From CAVVDT01 sp963747005 (lineage in GTDB: Bacteria > Pseudomonadota > Alphaproteobacteria > Rhizobiales > Aestuariivirgaceae), in assembly GCA_963747005.1 (NCBI GenBank), contig CAVVDT010000003.1, positions 248,001 through 312,000 on the forward strand: a DNA stretch of 64,000 bases, given 5' to 3'. A program made the position numbers and the translations under genes. Shown piece after piece: positions 8,004 to 16,071 of this stretch. Below the pieces are notes generated by a model, which had not been told where the DNA came from, made no database searches, and was given only the letters and a program-made list of their open reading frames with translations. Position 1 is the first letter of the stretch, and every line of letters begins with the position of its first letter.

Positions 8004-9068
8004 ATGCCCCCCTCTGCCGACAGCGCCGAAGCGCGCACTCGCGATATTGCCTTCTTCGTCCTGCCGCGTTTCAACATGCTGACGCTGGCGGCGGCACTGG
8101 AGCCGTTGCGCGCCGCCAACTATCTGGCGGCCGAACCGCTCTATGCCTGGCGGCATGTCTCGGTTGCGGGCGGACCGGTGAGCGCCAGCAACGGCATCGC
8201 GGTTGAGACCGTCGCTTTCCCGACCCTAACCGCTCTCCCCCACATGCTGGTCCTCGTGGCAAGCTGGGGGGGCGATCATTTTCACGATCCCGACGTTTTC
8301 GCCTGGCTGCGCCGGCTGGAACGCCAGGGCGTGATGCTGGTGGGCCTGGAGATGGCGGTTCACATTCTCGCCCGCGCCGGGCTCTTGGCGGGACGCACCG
8401 CCACCACCCACTGGTCGTGGATGCCGGCCTTTGCCGAGCGCTATCCGCAGGTCGAGGCCAGCGAACGGCTCTATGCGGTGGACGGCAAGATCGCGACCTG
8501 TGCCGGGGGTGCCGCCACGCTCGATCTGTTCCTCGAACTCATTGCCCGCCATCACGGCACCCGGCTCGCCGCCGAGGTGGCCGATCAGATCCTGCATCAC
8601 CCCGCCCGTACCGGCGATGCGCCGCAGCGCCAGACGCTGGGGGCCGCGACCGGCGAGGTGCACCCGGAGGTGAGAGCGGCGGTCGCCTTGATGGAGTCCA
8701 ACATCGCCGAGCCCTTGACCATGCCGGAAATTGCCGCGCGTCTCGGCCTCACCCAGCGTCGGCTCGAGCGGCTGTTTCACCGCCACATGGGGACCTCGGC
8801 CGTGCGCTTCAGCCAGCTCCTGCGCCTTCAGCACGCCCGCGCCCTCTTGACCAGCACCACCATGAGCATCCGCGATGTTTCCGCGGCATCGGGCTTCAAT
8901 TCCATGACCTATTTTTCGTCAGCCTTCCTCGCCTGTTTCGGCAAGCGCCCGAGCGACTATCGTCAGGCCTGGCCGGCGGGGGAGGTCGCACCCGCCTGGC
9001 CCGTTTCCTTCGCCGGCCTCAGGCCGCACCGCGCCGCAGCGCCCCGCTCTCGGCAAAAGCCGGCATGA
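8004..9068 (+). CDS. GlxA-family AraC regulator, GbdR/CdhR/ArgR-like
   Basis: A 354-residue regulator with a DJ-1/PfpI-like sensor domain (about 12-190) and a C-terminal AraC helix-turn-helix domain (about 220-325). The sensor contains GLLAGRTATTHWSWMPAF and TCAGGAATLDLFLELI, which resemble regulators of glycine-betaine, carnitine and arginine catabolism. The Cys nucleophile of DJ-1 enzymes appears replaced by Glu (VGLEMAVHIL), as expected for a sensor. The DNA-binding part has LGLTQRRLERLFHRHMG and FGKRPSDYRQAW. It converges with the monooxygenase gene, overlapping it by 50 bp. The ligand is not predictable, though amine and polyamine genes follow. Confidence 0.88.
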   Translation: MPPSADSAEARTRDIAFFVLPRFNMLTLAAALEPLRAANYLAAEPLYAWRHVSVAGGPVSASNGIAVETVAFPTLTALPHMLVLVASWGGDHFHDPDVFAWLRRLERQGVMLVGLEMAVHILARAGLLAGRTATTHWSWMPAFAERYPQVEASERLYAVDGKIATCAGGAATLDLFLELIARHHGTRLAAEVADQILHHPARTGDAPQRQTLGAATGEVHPEVRAAVALMESNIAEPLTMPEIAARLGLTQRRLERLFHRHMGTSAVRFSQLLRLQHARALLTSTTMSIRDVSAASGFNSMTYFSSAFLACFGKRPSDYRQAWPAGEVAPAWPVSFAGLRPHRAAAPRSRQKPA

Positions 9069-10086
9069 CCTCGTTGACGAAAAGCTCGAGCGACCGCTTC
9101 TGCTCCTTCATGCCGAGCCCGAGGCTGGCATAATAGGTGAATTCGTCCACCCCAAGCGCCTCGTAGGCCTTCAGCTTCTCGATGACTTCGTCCGGGGTGC
9201 CGAACATCAGGTTCTCGTGCAGCATTTGCGGGTTGTATTCGTCGCGGTTGGCGATGGCGGCGAGATCCACCGCCTTGGGAAAGCCGTTCGACACATCGCC
9301 GAGATTCTTGAACAGGTTCTCGAACTGGCCGAGTTGGCGCTGGGCGGCCTTCACCGGCACCTCCCAGTCGGTCTTGCGGTCGTAAACGGCGGTGTGGCGC
9401 ATCATGGCAAAGGTGGGCCGCGGCAGGCCGGGGTTGGCGGCCATCGCCTCATCGAGGCGCGCCTTGTAGAGCTCGGCCTCCGACATCGGGCGGGTGAGCG
9501 GCCAGGTGATGATGCTGCAGCCGTTCTTCACCGCGTAGTCGAAGGTGATCGGCGCGCGCGCGGCAACCCACACAGGGGGATGCGGGTGCTGCACCGGCTT
9601 GGGCACCGAGGTCGAGGTGGGGAACGACCAGAATTCGCCATTGTGCTCGGTGTCGCCCGCCCACAGGGCCTTCACCACGGGCAGCATTTCCTGCATGTAG
9701 CGCCAGCCGTCGGACTGCTTGAGGCCCGGATACATGCGGTCGAACTCGCGCTGATAGGCGCCCGAGCCGATGCCGAATTCCAGCCGCCCGCCGCTGATCA
9801 GGTCGACGAGGGCCGCCTCGCCCGCCACCCTTATGGGATGCCAGTAGGGCGCCACCACGACGGCGGTGCCGAGGCGGATGCGGCTGGTATGGGTCGCCCA
9901 CCAGGTGAGGATCTGGAACGGATTGGGCGCGATGGTCATTTCCAGCGCATGGTGTTCGGCTGCCCAGGCGATGGAAAAGCCGCCATCGTCGGCCATCTGC
10001 ACCATTTGAAGCGTATGCCGCGCCACTTCGGCCATGTCGGCCCCGGGGTCCATGCGCTCCATGTTGATCGCCAGTTGGAATTTCAT
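9019..10086 (-). CDS. LLM-class flavin-dependent monooxygenase
   Basis: A 355-residue bacterial-luciferase-like enzyme that probably uses reduced flavin and oxygen on an unknown substrate. Recognisable blocks are AWAAEHHALEMTIAPNP, RIRLGTAVVVAPYWHPIRVA, GGRLEFGIGSGAYQREFDR and the C-terminal GTPDEVIEKLKAYEALGVDE, in the order of the family fold. It has no signal peptide. The gene ends inside the 3' end of the convergent AraC-type regulator. A 16-bp palindrome lies about 95 bp upstream of its start. The PLP decarboxylase gene lies upstream on the same strand, so joint expression is possible. Confidence 0.9.
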   Translation of the reverse strand: MKFQLAINMERMDPGADMAEVARHTLQMVQMADDGGFSIAWAAEHHALEMTIAPNPFQILTWWATHTSRIRLGTAVVVAPYWHPIRVAGEAALVDLISGGRLEFGIGSGAYQREFDRMYPGLKQSDGWRYMQEMLPVVKALWAGDTEHNGEFWSFPTSTSVPKPVQHPHPPVWVAARAPITFDYAVKNGCSIITWPLTRPMSEAELYKARLDEAMAANPGLPRPTFAMMRHTAVYDRKTDWEVPVKAAQRQLGQFENLFKNLGDVSNGFPKAVDLAAIANRDEYNPQMLHENLMFGTPDEVIEKLKAYEALGVDEFTYYASLGLGMKEQKRSLELFVNEVMPAFAESGALRRGAA

Positions 10087-10178
10087 TGCCGAACCTCTTT
10101 CGCTTGGGCGCTCGCCCGTCCTTCAACGGCGGCGATGATGGTCGGAGGTTGGAGTGAGCATTGCTAATTTTTCGGATA

Positions 10179-10194
10179 GTATTTCAGAAAATAC
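10179..10194. promoter_or_regulatory. 16-bp palindrome upstream of the monooxygenase gene
   Basis: GTATTTCAGAAAATAC has perfect 6-bp arms (GTATTT/AAATAC) around CAGA. It lies in an AT-rich patch about 90 bp before the monooxygenase ATG, in the 131-bp gap after the PLP decarboxylase gene. It could be an operator; the cognate regulator is unknown. Confidence 0.35.
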
Positions 10195-10217
10195 GACACA
10201 AGCGCGCCGCAGCCGGG

Positions 10218-11627
10218 TCATTGGGCCCTGGCGATTTCCGTGATCACCGAAAAGGCTTCATCCACATCCGCCTCGGTGGTTTCGCCCTGGCCCACCTGGA
10301 AGCGGATGACCGTTGCGCCCGCCACCACGGTTTGCGTCAGATAGATGCGCCCGTCATCGTTGATCGCCTGTAACAGCCGCAAGTTGAGGGCATCGAGATC
10401 ATCGGTGCCCGTGGGGCAATAGCGGAAGGTGAAGAGCGACAGGACGGGCGCGGTGACGATCTCGAAATCGGGCTCCGCGGCAAGCCGCACTGCCATGGCC
10501 TCCGCCCACGCCACATGCCGGCGGATCATCGCCCGCAAGGCCTCGACACCATGGCTGCGGATGACGAACCACAGCTTCAGGGCCCGGAAGCGGCGGCCCA
10601 GCGGGATCGACCATTCGGAATAATTGACGATGCCGTCGCGTCCGTGGGTGTGGAGGAACGACGGGCGGATGCCGAGCGTCCTGACTAAACTTTCGGGATC
10701 GCGCACGAAATGCGCCGAGCAGTCGAAGTTGGTCAAGAGCCACTTGTGCGGGTTGAAGACGAAGCTGTCGGCGTGCTCGGCACCTGCCATCAGGTAGCGG
10801 AATTCCGGGCAGATCATGGCGCTGCCCGCCCAGGCGGCGTCCACGTGCAGGTAAAGCCCGTGACGCCGCGCGACAGCGGCGACGGCGGCCACATCATCAG
10901 TGCCACCCGTCGAGGTGCCGCCGATGGAGGCGACGACGGCGGCGGGCAGGAAGCCGCTTTCCCTGTCGGACAGGATGGCGGCTTCCAGCGCCTGAGCATC
11001 CATGCCGCGCAAAGGTCCCCCCGAGGGGACATGGATGAGATTGTCCTGGCCGATGCCGGCGATCCAGCAGGCCTTGTCGATGGAGGAATGGGTCTGGTCG
11101 GAGGCGTAGACCCTGACCGCTGGGCCGCCGGCGAGGCCCTTTGAATTGCCGGTGAAGCCCAGTGCCTTCTCGCGCGCCACCATGAGGGCGGCGAGCGTGG
11201 CGGCGGAGGCCGAATCCTGGATAACGCCTGAAAAGCCCTCGGGCAGCCCGATCATCTGTCTCAGCCAGTCCATCATGCGGGTTTCAAGCTCGGTCGCCGC
11301 CGGCGAGGTCTGCCACAGCATGCACTGGGCGGCGAGCGTCGCGGTCAGCCATTCCGCCACCACCGAGGGCGGGCTGGAATTGGCGGGAAAATAGGCAAAG
11401 AAACGCGGATGCTGCCAATGGGTCATGCCCGGCATGATCACCCGCTCGAAGTCGGCAAAAATCGCCTCCATGGCCTCAGGGTCCTCGGGCGGCACATCGG
11501 GTATCTGCGCGGCGATGGCGCCGGGCGGCGTCTGCGCACGCACCGGACGCTGGCGCAGGCTTTCCAGATAGCGCCTGGACCACGCACCGACGCGCTTTCC
11601 CCAGTCTTCCAGTTGGGCGATGTTCAT
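10218..11627 (-). CDS. PLP-dependent decarboxylase, aromatic-L-amino-acid type (group II)
   Basis: A group II PLP decarboxylase of about 469 residues that probably converts an aromatic amino acid to its amine and CO2. Diagnostic elements are HPRFFAYFPANSS, VIQDSASAATLAALMVAREK, YLHVDAAWAGSAM (cofactor Asp) and SFVFNPHKWLLTNFDCS, whose Lys forms the Schiff base. The C-terminal FRYCPTGTDDLDALN block is also typical. I prefer the ATG at 11627 because GGAAG lies 5-6 bp upstream; in-frame ATG codons at 11639 and further upstream would add up to 20 residues. It is divergent from polA. Substrate choice (Trp, Tyr, Phe or DOPA) cannot be read from the sequence. Confidence 0.9.
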   Translation of the reverse strand: MNIAQLEDWGKRVGAWSRRYLESLRQRPVRAQTPPGAIAAQIPDVPPEDPEAMEAIFADFERVIMPGMTHWQHPRFFAYFPANSSPPSVVAEWLTATLAAQCMLWQTSPAATELETRMMDWLRQMIGLPEGFSGVIQDSASAATLAALMVAREKALGFTGNSKGLAGGPAVRVYASDQTHSSIDKACWIAGIGQDNLIHVPSGGPLRGMDAQALEAAILSDRESGFLPAAVVASIGGTSTGGTDDVAAVAAVARRHGLYLHVDAAWAGSAMICPEFRYLMAGAEHADSFVFNPHKWLLTNFDCSAHFVRDPESLVRTLGIRPSFLHTHGRDGIVNYSEWSIPLGRRFRALKLWFVIRSHGVEALRAMIRRHVAWAEAMAVRLAAEPDFEIVTAPVLSLFTFRYCPTGTDDLDALNLRLLQAINDDGRIYLTQTVVAGATVIRFQVGQGETTEADVDEAFSVITEIARAQ

Positions 11628-11722
11628 GGGAACTTCCATCCTTTCGCCGGCGATCAAAGCCGGTTGCCGCTTCATACGCAAGCGCACTGGCCAAGCGCCG
11701 GCAATCCTGATCTATTAGCCCC

Positions 11723-14653
11723 ATGTCCGCCAGATCCGCTCAGCCCATCGCCAAAGGCGACCGCCTCTACCTGATCGACGGGTCGGGCTATATCTTCCGC
11801 GCCTATCACGCCCTGCCGCCCCTGACGCGCAAGTCCGACGGGCTGCCGGTGGGGGCCGTGCAGGGCTTCTGCTCCATGCTCAACAAGCTGTTGCGTGAGA
11901 CCAATGCCGGGGAGCGGCCCACCCACCTCGCCGTCATCTTCGACAAGTCGGGGCGCTCGTTCCGCAACGACTTCTACCCCGCATACAAGGCCAACCGTCC
12001 CGATGCCCCGGCCGATCTGGTGCCGCAGTTCGGCATCATCCGCCAGGCGACCCGCGCCTTCAATGTGCCGTGCATCGAGCAGGACAATTATGAGGCCGAC
12101 GACCTCATCGCCACCTATGCCCGCCAGGCGGTGGAAAAGGGCGCATCCGTCCATATCGTTTCCTCCGACAAGGACCTGATGCAACTGGTGCGCGACGGTG
12201 TCACCCTGCGCGACACCATGAAGGACAAGGACATCGGCGAGGCCGAGGTGATCGAAAAATTCGGCGTGGCGCCGGACAAGGTGATCGAGGTGCAGGCGCT
12301 GGCCGGCGACAGTGTCGACAACATACCGGGTGTGCCCGGCATCGGGGTGAAGACCGGCGCGCAACTCATCGCCGAATATGGCGATCTGGAAAATCTCCTC
12401 AGGCACGCCGATGAGATCAAGCAGCCCAAGCGGCGCGAAAACCTCATCGCCTTTGCCGACCAGGCCCGCCTGTCACACCGCCTCGTTACCCTCAAGGACG
12501 ACGTGGAGGTGGAAGCTCCGATCGACGATTTCGCCGTGACGAATCCCGATCCGGTCGAGCTGATCGGGTTCCTCAAGGCGCTGGAATTTACCTCGCTCAC
12601 CCGCCGCATCGCTTCCGAACTCGAAGCCGATGCCGGCGAGATCGAGCCCGTGGAGGTGACCTTCAGGGGCTGGCCGCCGGAGGGTGGCAGCGAGGCGACA
12701 CCGGCTCCGGCTCCCGCCGCACGGCCGGTTCGCACCGATCCGACCAAGCCCCACGCAGCCACACCGGCCGGCGAAACTCCGGCCCCCGATCCGGGCGTCA
12801 CCGCGCCGGTCGACGTGGAGGCTTACGAGACCGTCACCGATGAGGCCCGTCTCGATGAATGGATCGCCGAGGCTCAAGGCGCGGGCAGGGTGTGCTTCGA
12901 CACCGAGACCACGTCGCTCGATGCCATGCGGGCGGAACTGGTGGGGGTGTCGCTCGCCATCGTGCCGGGAAAGGCCTGTTATGTGCCGCTTGGCCATCGG
13001 GCCGGCGACGGGCTCGATTTCTCCGGCACCGAGATCGTGCAGCTTGATCGCGCCGCCGTGGTCAAGAAGCTCAAGCCCCTGCTGGAGGATCCGGCCATCC
13101 TGAAGATTGGCCAGAACCTCAAATACGACATGCTGCTGATGGCCCGCCACGGTATCGCCATTGCTCCCATCGACGACACCATGCTGCTCTCCTATGCCCT
13201 CGACAGCGGCAGGAACGGTCACGGCATGGACGAACTGTCGGATATCCACCTCGACCACAAGCCCATCTCCTTCAAGCAGGTGGCGGGCTCCGGCAAGAGC
13301 GCCAGGACCTTCGATCTGGTGGCGGTCGATGCCGCCACCCGCTATGCCGCCGAAGATGCCGACGTCACCCTGCGACTTTGGCATCTCCTGAAGCCCCGCC
13401 TTGCGGCCGAACACCGCGCGACCGTCTATGAGACGCTGGAGCGGCCGCTGGTGCCGGTGCTGGTGGCGATGGAAAAGGAGGGTGTGCTGGTCGACCGGGC
13501 GGTGCTGGCGCGGCTGTCGGGCGAATTTGCCCAGGCCGCCGAAGGCATCGAAAGAGAAGTCCACAAGCTGGCCGGCGGGCCGTTCAACATCGGCTCGCCC
13601 AAGCAGCTTGGCGACATCCTGTTCGGCCAGATGGGCCTGGCCGGCGGGCGCAAGACACCGACCGGTGCCTGGAGTACCGACAGCCAGGTGATGGAGGACT
13701 TGGCGGCCGAGGGGGTGGAGCTTGCCCGCAAGGTGCTCGACTGGCGCCAGATGACCAAGCTGAAGTCCACCTATACCGATGCGCTGCCCGCCCACATCGA
13801 CCCCGAGACCGGCCGCGTCCACACCTCCTATGCGCTGGCCGCCACATCGACAGGGCGCCTCGCCTCCACCGACCCCAATCTGCAGAATATCCCGGTGCGC
13901 ACCGAGGAGGGGCGAAAGATCCGTTCCGCCTTCATCGCCCCGCCGGGCTCCAAGCTCATCTCGGCCGACTACAGCCAGATCGAATTGCGCGTCCTCGCCC
14001 ATGTGGCTGACATCCCGCAACTGAAGAAGGCCTTTGCCGAAGGCCTCGACATCCACGCCATGACAGCATCGGAAATGTTCGGCGTGCCGGTTAAGGGCAT
14101 GGACCCGAGCATCAGGCGGCGCGCCAAGGCGATCAACTTCGGCATCATCTACGGCATCTCCGCCTTCGGTCTCGCCAACCAGCTTTCCATCCCGCGCGAA
14201 GAGGCCGGGCAATACATCAAGACCTATTTCCAGCGCTTTCCGGGTATTCGCGACTACATGGAGGCAACCAAGCGCTTCTGCCGCGACAACGGCTATGTGG
14301 AGACGGTGTTCGGCAGACGCTGCCATTTTCCCCGCATCACCGCCGCCAATCCCTCGGAACGCGCCTTCCAGGAGCGCGCCGCCATCAATGCCCCCATCCA
14401 GGGGGCGGCCGCCGACATCATCCGCCGCGCCATGATCCGCATGCCGGCAGCACTTGATGAAGCGAAACTCAAGGCGAAGATGCTGTTGCAGGTCCACGAC
14501 GAACTCATCTTCGAGGCGGTCGATGCTGAAGTGGGGGCCACCATGAAGACGGCGGTCGCCGTCATGCAGAGGGCTGCCGAGCCGGCGGTGCACTTTTCCG
14601 TGCCCATAAAGGTCGATGCCCGCGCCGCCCGCAACTGGGAGGAGGCGCACTGA
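11723..14653 (+). CDS. polA: DNA polymerase I
   Basis: A full three-domain repair and Okazaki-processing polymerase of 976 residues. The 5'-nuclease domain (about 1-300) starts LYLIDGSGYIFRAYHALPP. The 3'-5' exonuclease domain (about 385-560) keeps its catalytic FDTETTSLDAM and YAAEDADVTL motifs, so proofreading looks intact. The polymerase domain has motif A SADYSQIELRVLAH (near 750), motif B RRRAKAINFGIIYG and motif C LQVHDELIFEA (near 924). A Pro/Ala-rich linker at about 315-375 separates the nuclease domains. The stop overlaps the following regulator start (TGATG). Confidence 0.97.
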   Translation: MSARSAQPIAKGDRLYLIDGSGYIFRAYHALPPLTRKSDGLPVGAVQGFCSMLNKLLRETNAGERPTHLAVIFDKSGRSFRNDFYPAYKANRPDAPADLVPQFGIIRQATRAFNVPCIEQDNYEADDLIATYARQAVEKGASVHIVSSDKDLMQLVRDGVTLRDTMKDKDIGEAEVIEKFGVAPDKVIEVQALAGDSVDNIPGVPGIGVKTGAQLIAEYGDLENLLRHADEIKQPKRRENLIAFADQARLSHRLVTLKDDVEVEAPIDDFAVTNPDPVELIGFLKALEFTSLTRRIASELEADAGEIEPVEVTFRGWPPEGGSEATPAPAPAARPVRTDPTKPHAATPAGETPAPDPGVTAPVDVEAYETVTDEARLDEWIAEAQGAGRVCFDTETTSLDAMRAELVGVSLAIVPGKACYVPLGHRAGDGLDFSGTEIVQLDRAAVVKKLKPLLEDPAILKIGQNLKYDMLLMARHGIAIAPIDDTMLLSYALDSGRNGHGMDELSDIHLDHKPISFKQVAGSGKSARTFDLVAVDAATRYAAEDADVTLRLWHLLKPRLAAEHRATVYETLERPLVPVLVAMEKEGVLVDRAVLARLSGEFAQAAEGIEREVHKLAGGPFNIGSPKQLGDILFGQMGLAGGRKTPTGAWSTDSQVMEDLAAEGVELARKVLDWRQMTKLKSTYTDALPAHIDPETGRVHTSYALAATSTGRLASTDPNLQNIPVRTEEGRKIRSAFIAPPGSKLISADYSQIELRVLAHVADIPQLKKAFAEGLDIHAMTASEMFGVPVKGMDPSIRRRAKAINFGIIYGISAFGLANQLSIPREEAGQYIKTYFQRFPGIRDYMEATKRFCRDNGYVETVFGRRCHFPRITAANPSERAFQERAAINAPIQGAAADIIRRAMIRMPAALDEAKLKAKMLLQVHDELIFEAVDAEVGATMKTAVAVMQRAAEPAVHFSVPIKVDARAARNWEEAH

Positions 14654-15225
14654 TGGCGACGCGCAAGCCTGGAGCCGAGACGACGATGCTGGAGCGGCTC
14701 ACCCGCCTGATGCGGGCGGCCGAGCACGAGGGCGACCTCAACCCGGCGCAATGGGAGGCCTTGCGTTTCATCGGCCGCGCCAACCGCTTTTCCAATTCGC
14801 CCGGCGCCCTGACGCAATATCTCGGCGCCACCAAGGGCACCGTGTCGCAGACGGTGATTGCGCTGGAGAAGAAGGGCCTCATCGTCAAGTCGCCGCGACC
14901 CGGGGAAAGGCGTTCGGTGGCGCTTGCCCTCACCGAGCCGGGCGAGGCGATGCTGGTGCGCGATCCTTGGGCTCGCCTGGGCGCCGAGGTCGACAAGCTC
15001 GCTCCCAAGACCCGCAAGCGCTTTGCGAGGGGTTTGCGCGAGCTGTTGCAGGGCGAACTGGCGCGCGGCGGCTTCAGGGAATTCGGGGTGTGCCGGTCGT
15101 GCCGCTATTTCGGCGAGAAGGCGGCGCAAGATGAGCCCGATGGCCCGCATCGCTGCCTGTTGTTCAATGCACCGCTGTCAGGCGCGGACTCGCGCAAGGT
15201 CTGTGTGGAACATCTGCCCGTCTGA
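14653..15225 (+). CDS. MarR-family regulator with C-terminal cysteine cluster
   Basis: A 190-residue protein with a winged helix at about 25-100 (ALTQYLGATKGTVSQTVIAL recognition region, then a wing at RPGERRSVALALTEPG). After the usual MarR dimerisation helix there is an extra tail of about 45 residues containing CRSCRYFGE, HRCLLF and KVCVEHLP. These four cysteines (CxxC, then C, then C) suggest a bound metal or iron-sulfur cluster or a redox switch. The start codon overlaps the polA stop by one base, so it may be coupled to polA translation. The regulated genes are not obvious. Confidence 0.85.
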   Translation: MATRKPGAETTMLERLTRLMRAAEHEGDLNPAQWEALRFIGRANRFSNSPGALTQYLGATKGTVSQTVIALEKKGLIVKSPRPGERRSVALALTEPGEAMLVRDPWARLGAEVDKLAPKTRKRFARGLRELLQGELARGGFREFGVCRSCRYFGEKAAQDEPDGPHRCLLFNAPLSGADSRKVCVEHLPV

Positions 15226-15287
15226 AGTTTTTTTGTCGCCGTCACGAACCGCAGAAGTGCATGACACTTTTGCAGAAAACGCCTCCG

Positions 15288-16058
15288 TCAGGCCTGCTCC
15301 AGCGCTTCCAGCGATTCCGGTACCGTCTGGCCGCCGTCGACCACGATGGTCTGGCCGGTGATGTAGTTGGCTTCCTTGGAGGCAAGGAACAGCGCGGCGT
15401 TGCCGATGTCCTCCACCCGGCCGAGCTTTTTCAACGGCACCGAGGCGGCCATGGTCTTCAGGTAATCCTCGCCCAGATCCTCCAGCCCTTCGGTGACGAC
15501 ATTGCCGGGCATGACGGCGTTGATGGTGATGCCGTATTTGGCCAGTTCGATGCAGGCCGTGCGCATGAAGCCGAGCTGACCTGATTTCGAGGCCCCGTAA
15601 TGGGCCCATCCCGGAAAGCCGGTGATCGGGCCGGTGATCGAGGAGGTGAGAATGACGCGCCCCTGGTCGGACTTTTTCAGATAGGGCAGGCAGGCCTTCA
15701 CCGACAGGAAATTGCCCTTGAGGTTGGTGCCCAGCACCTTGTCCCATTCCTCGGGGTCCATCTCCTCGATCTTCACCTGTGGAAAGATGCCGGCATTGGC
15801 GCACAGGATGTCGATGCCGCCGAAGGCTTCCGCCGTTGCCCTGGCCATGGCCTGGAGGCTGGAGAAGTCGGTGACGTCGGCGCTAAAGCTTGCCGCACCG
15901 TTGCCCAGCTCCTTCGCCGTGGCGGCCGCCTGATCGGCCCCGCGGGCCACCACCATGACGCGCGCACCCTGGGCGGCGAACACGCTTGCGATGCCCTTGC
16001 CGATGCCCTTGCTGGCGCCGGTGACCACGACGGAACGGCCCTTGATGGATGTAAGCAT
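15288..16058 (-). CDS. Short-chain dehydrogenase/reductase (SDR)
   Basis: A classical SDR of 256 residues. It has the NAD(P) motif VTGASKGIGKGIASVF, the structural CANAG motif, catalytic Ser in TSSITGPITGFPGW and the YGASKSG (YxxxK) pair, then VMPGNVVTEGL. The C-terminus ITGQTIVVDGGQT is family-typical. VVARG at the end of the second beta strand leans toward NADP(H), but this is weak. The GGAGGG box supports the ATG at 16058. It follows the permease gene by only 13 bp on the same strand and is probably the last gene of the polyamine-type transporter operon, which suggests it acts on a product of the transported amine. Confidence 0.9.
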   Translation of the reverse strand: MLTSIKGRSVVVTGASKGIGKGIASVFAAQGARVMVVARGADQAAATAKELGNGAASFSADVTDFSSLQAMARATAEAFGGIDILCANAGIFPQVKIEEMDPEEWDKVLGTNLKGNFLSVKACLPYLKKSDQGRVILTSSITGPITGFPGWAHYGASKSGQLGFMRTACIELAKYGITINAVMPGNVVTEGLEDLGEDYLKTMAASVPLKKLGRVEDIGNAALFLASKEANYITGQTIVVDGGQTVPESLEALEQA

Positions 16059-16071
16059 GGATAGACCCTCC

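Noticed and set aside
12473..14650. 725-codon minus-strand frame antisense to polA
   Set aside because: It is a GC-rich shadow of an intact, strongly conserved polA. The His/Gly/Asp-rich composition is typical of antisense frames in such genomes.
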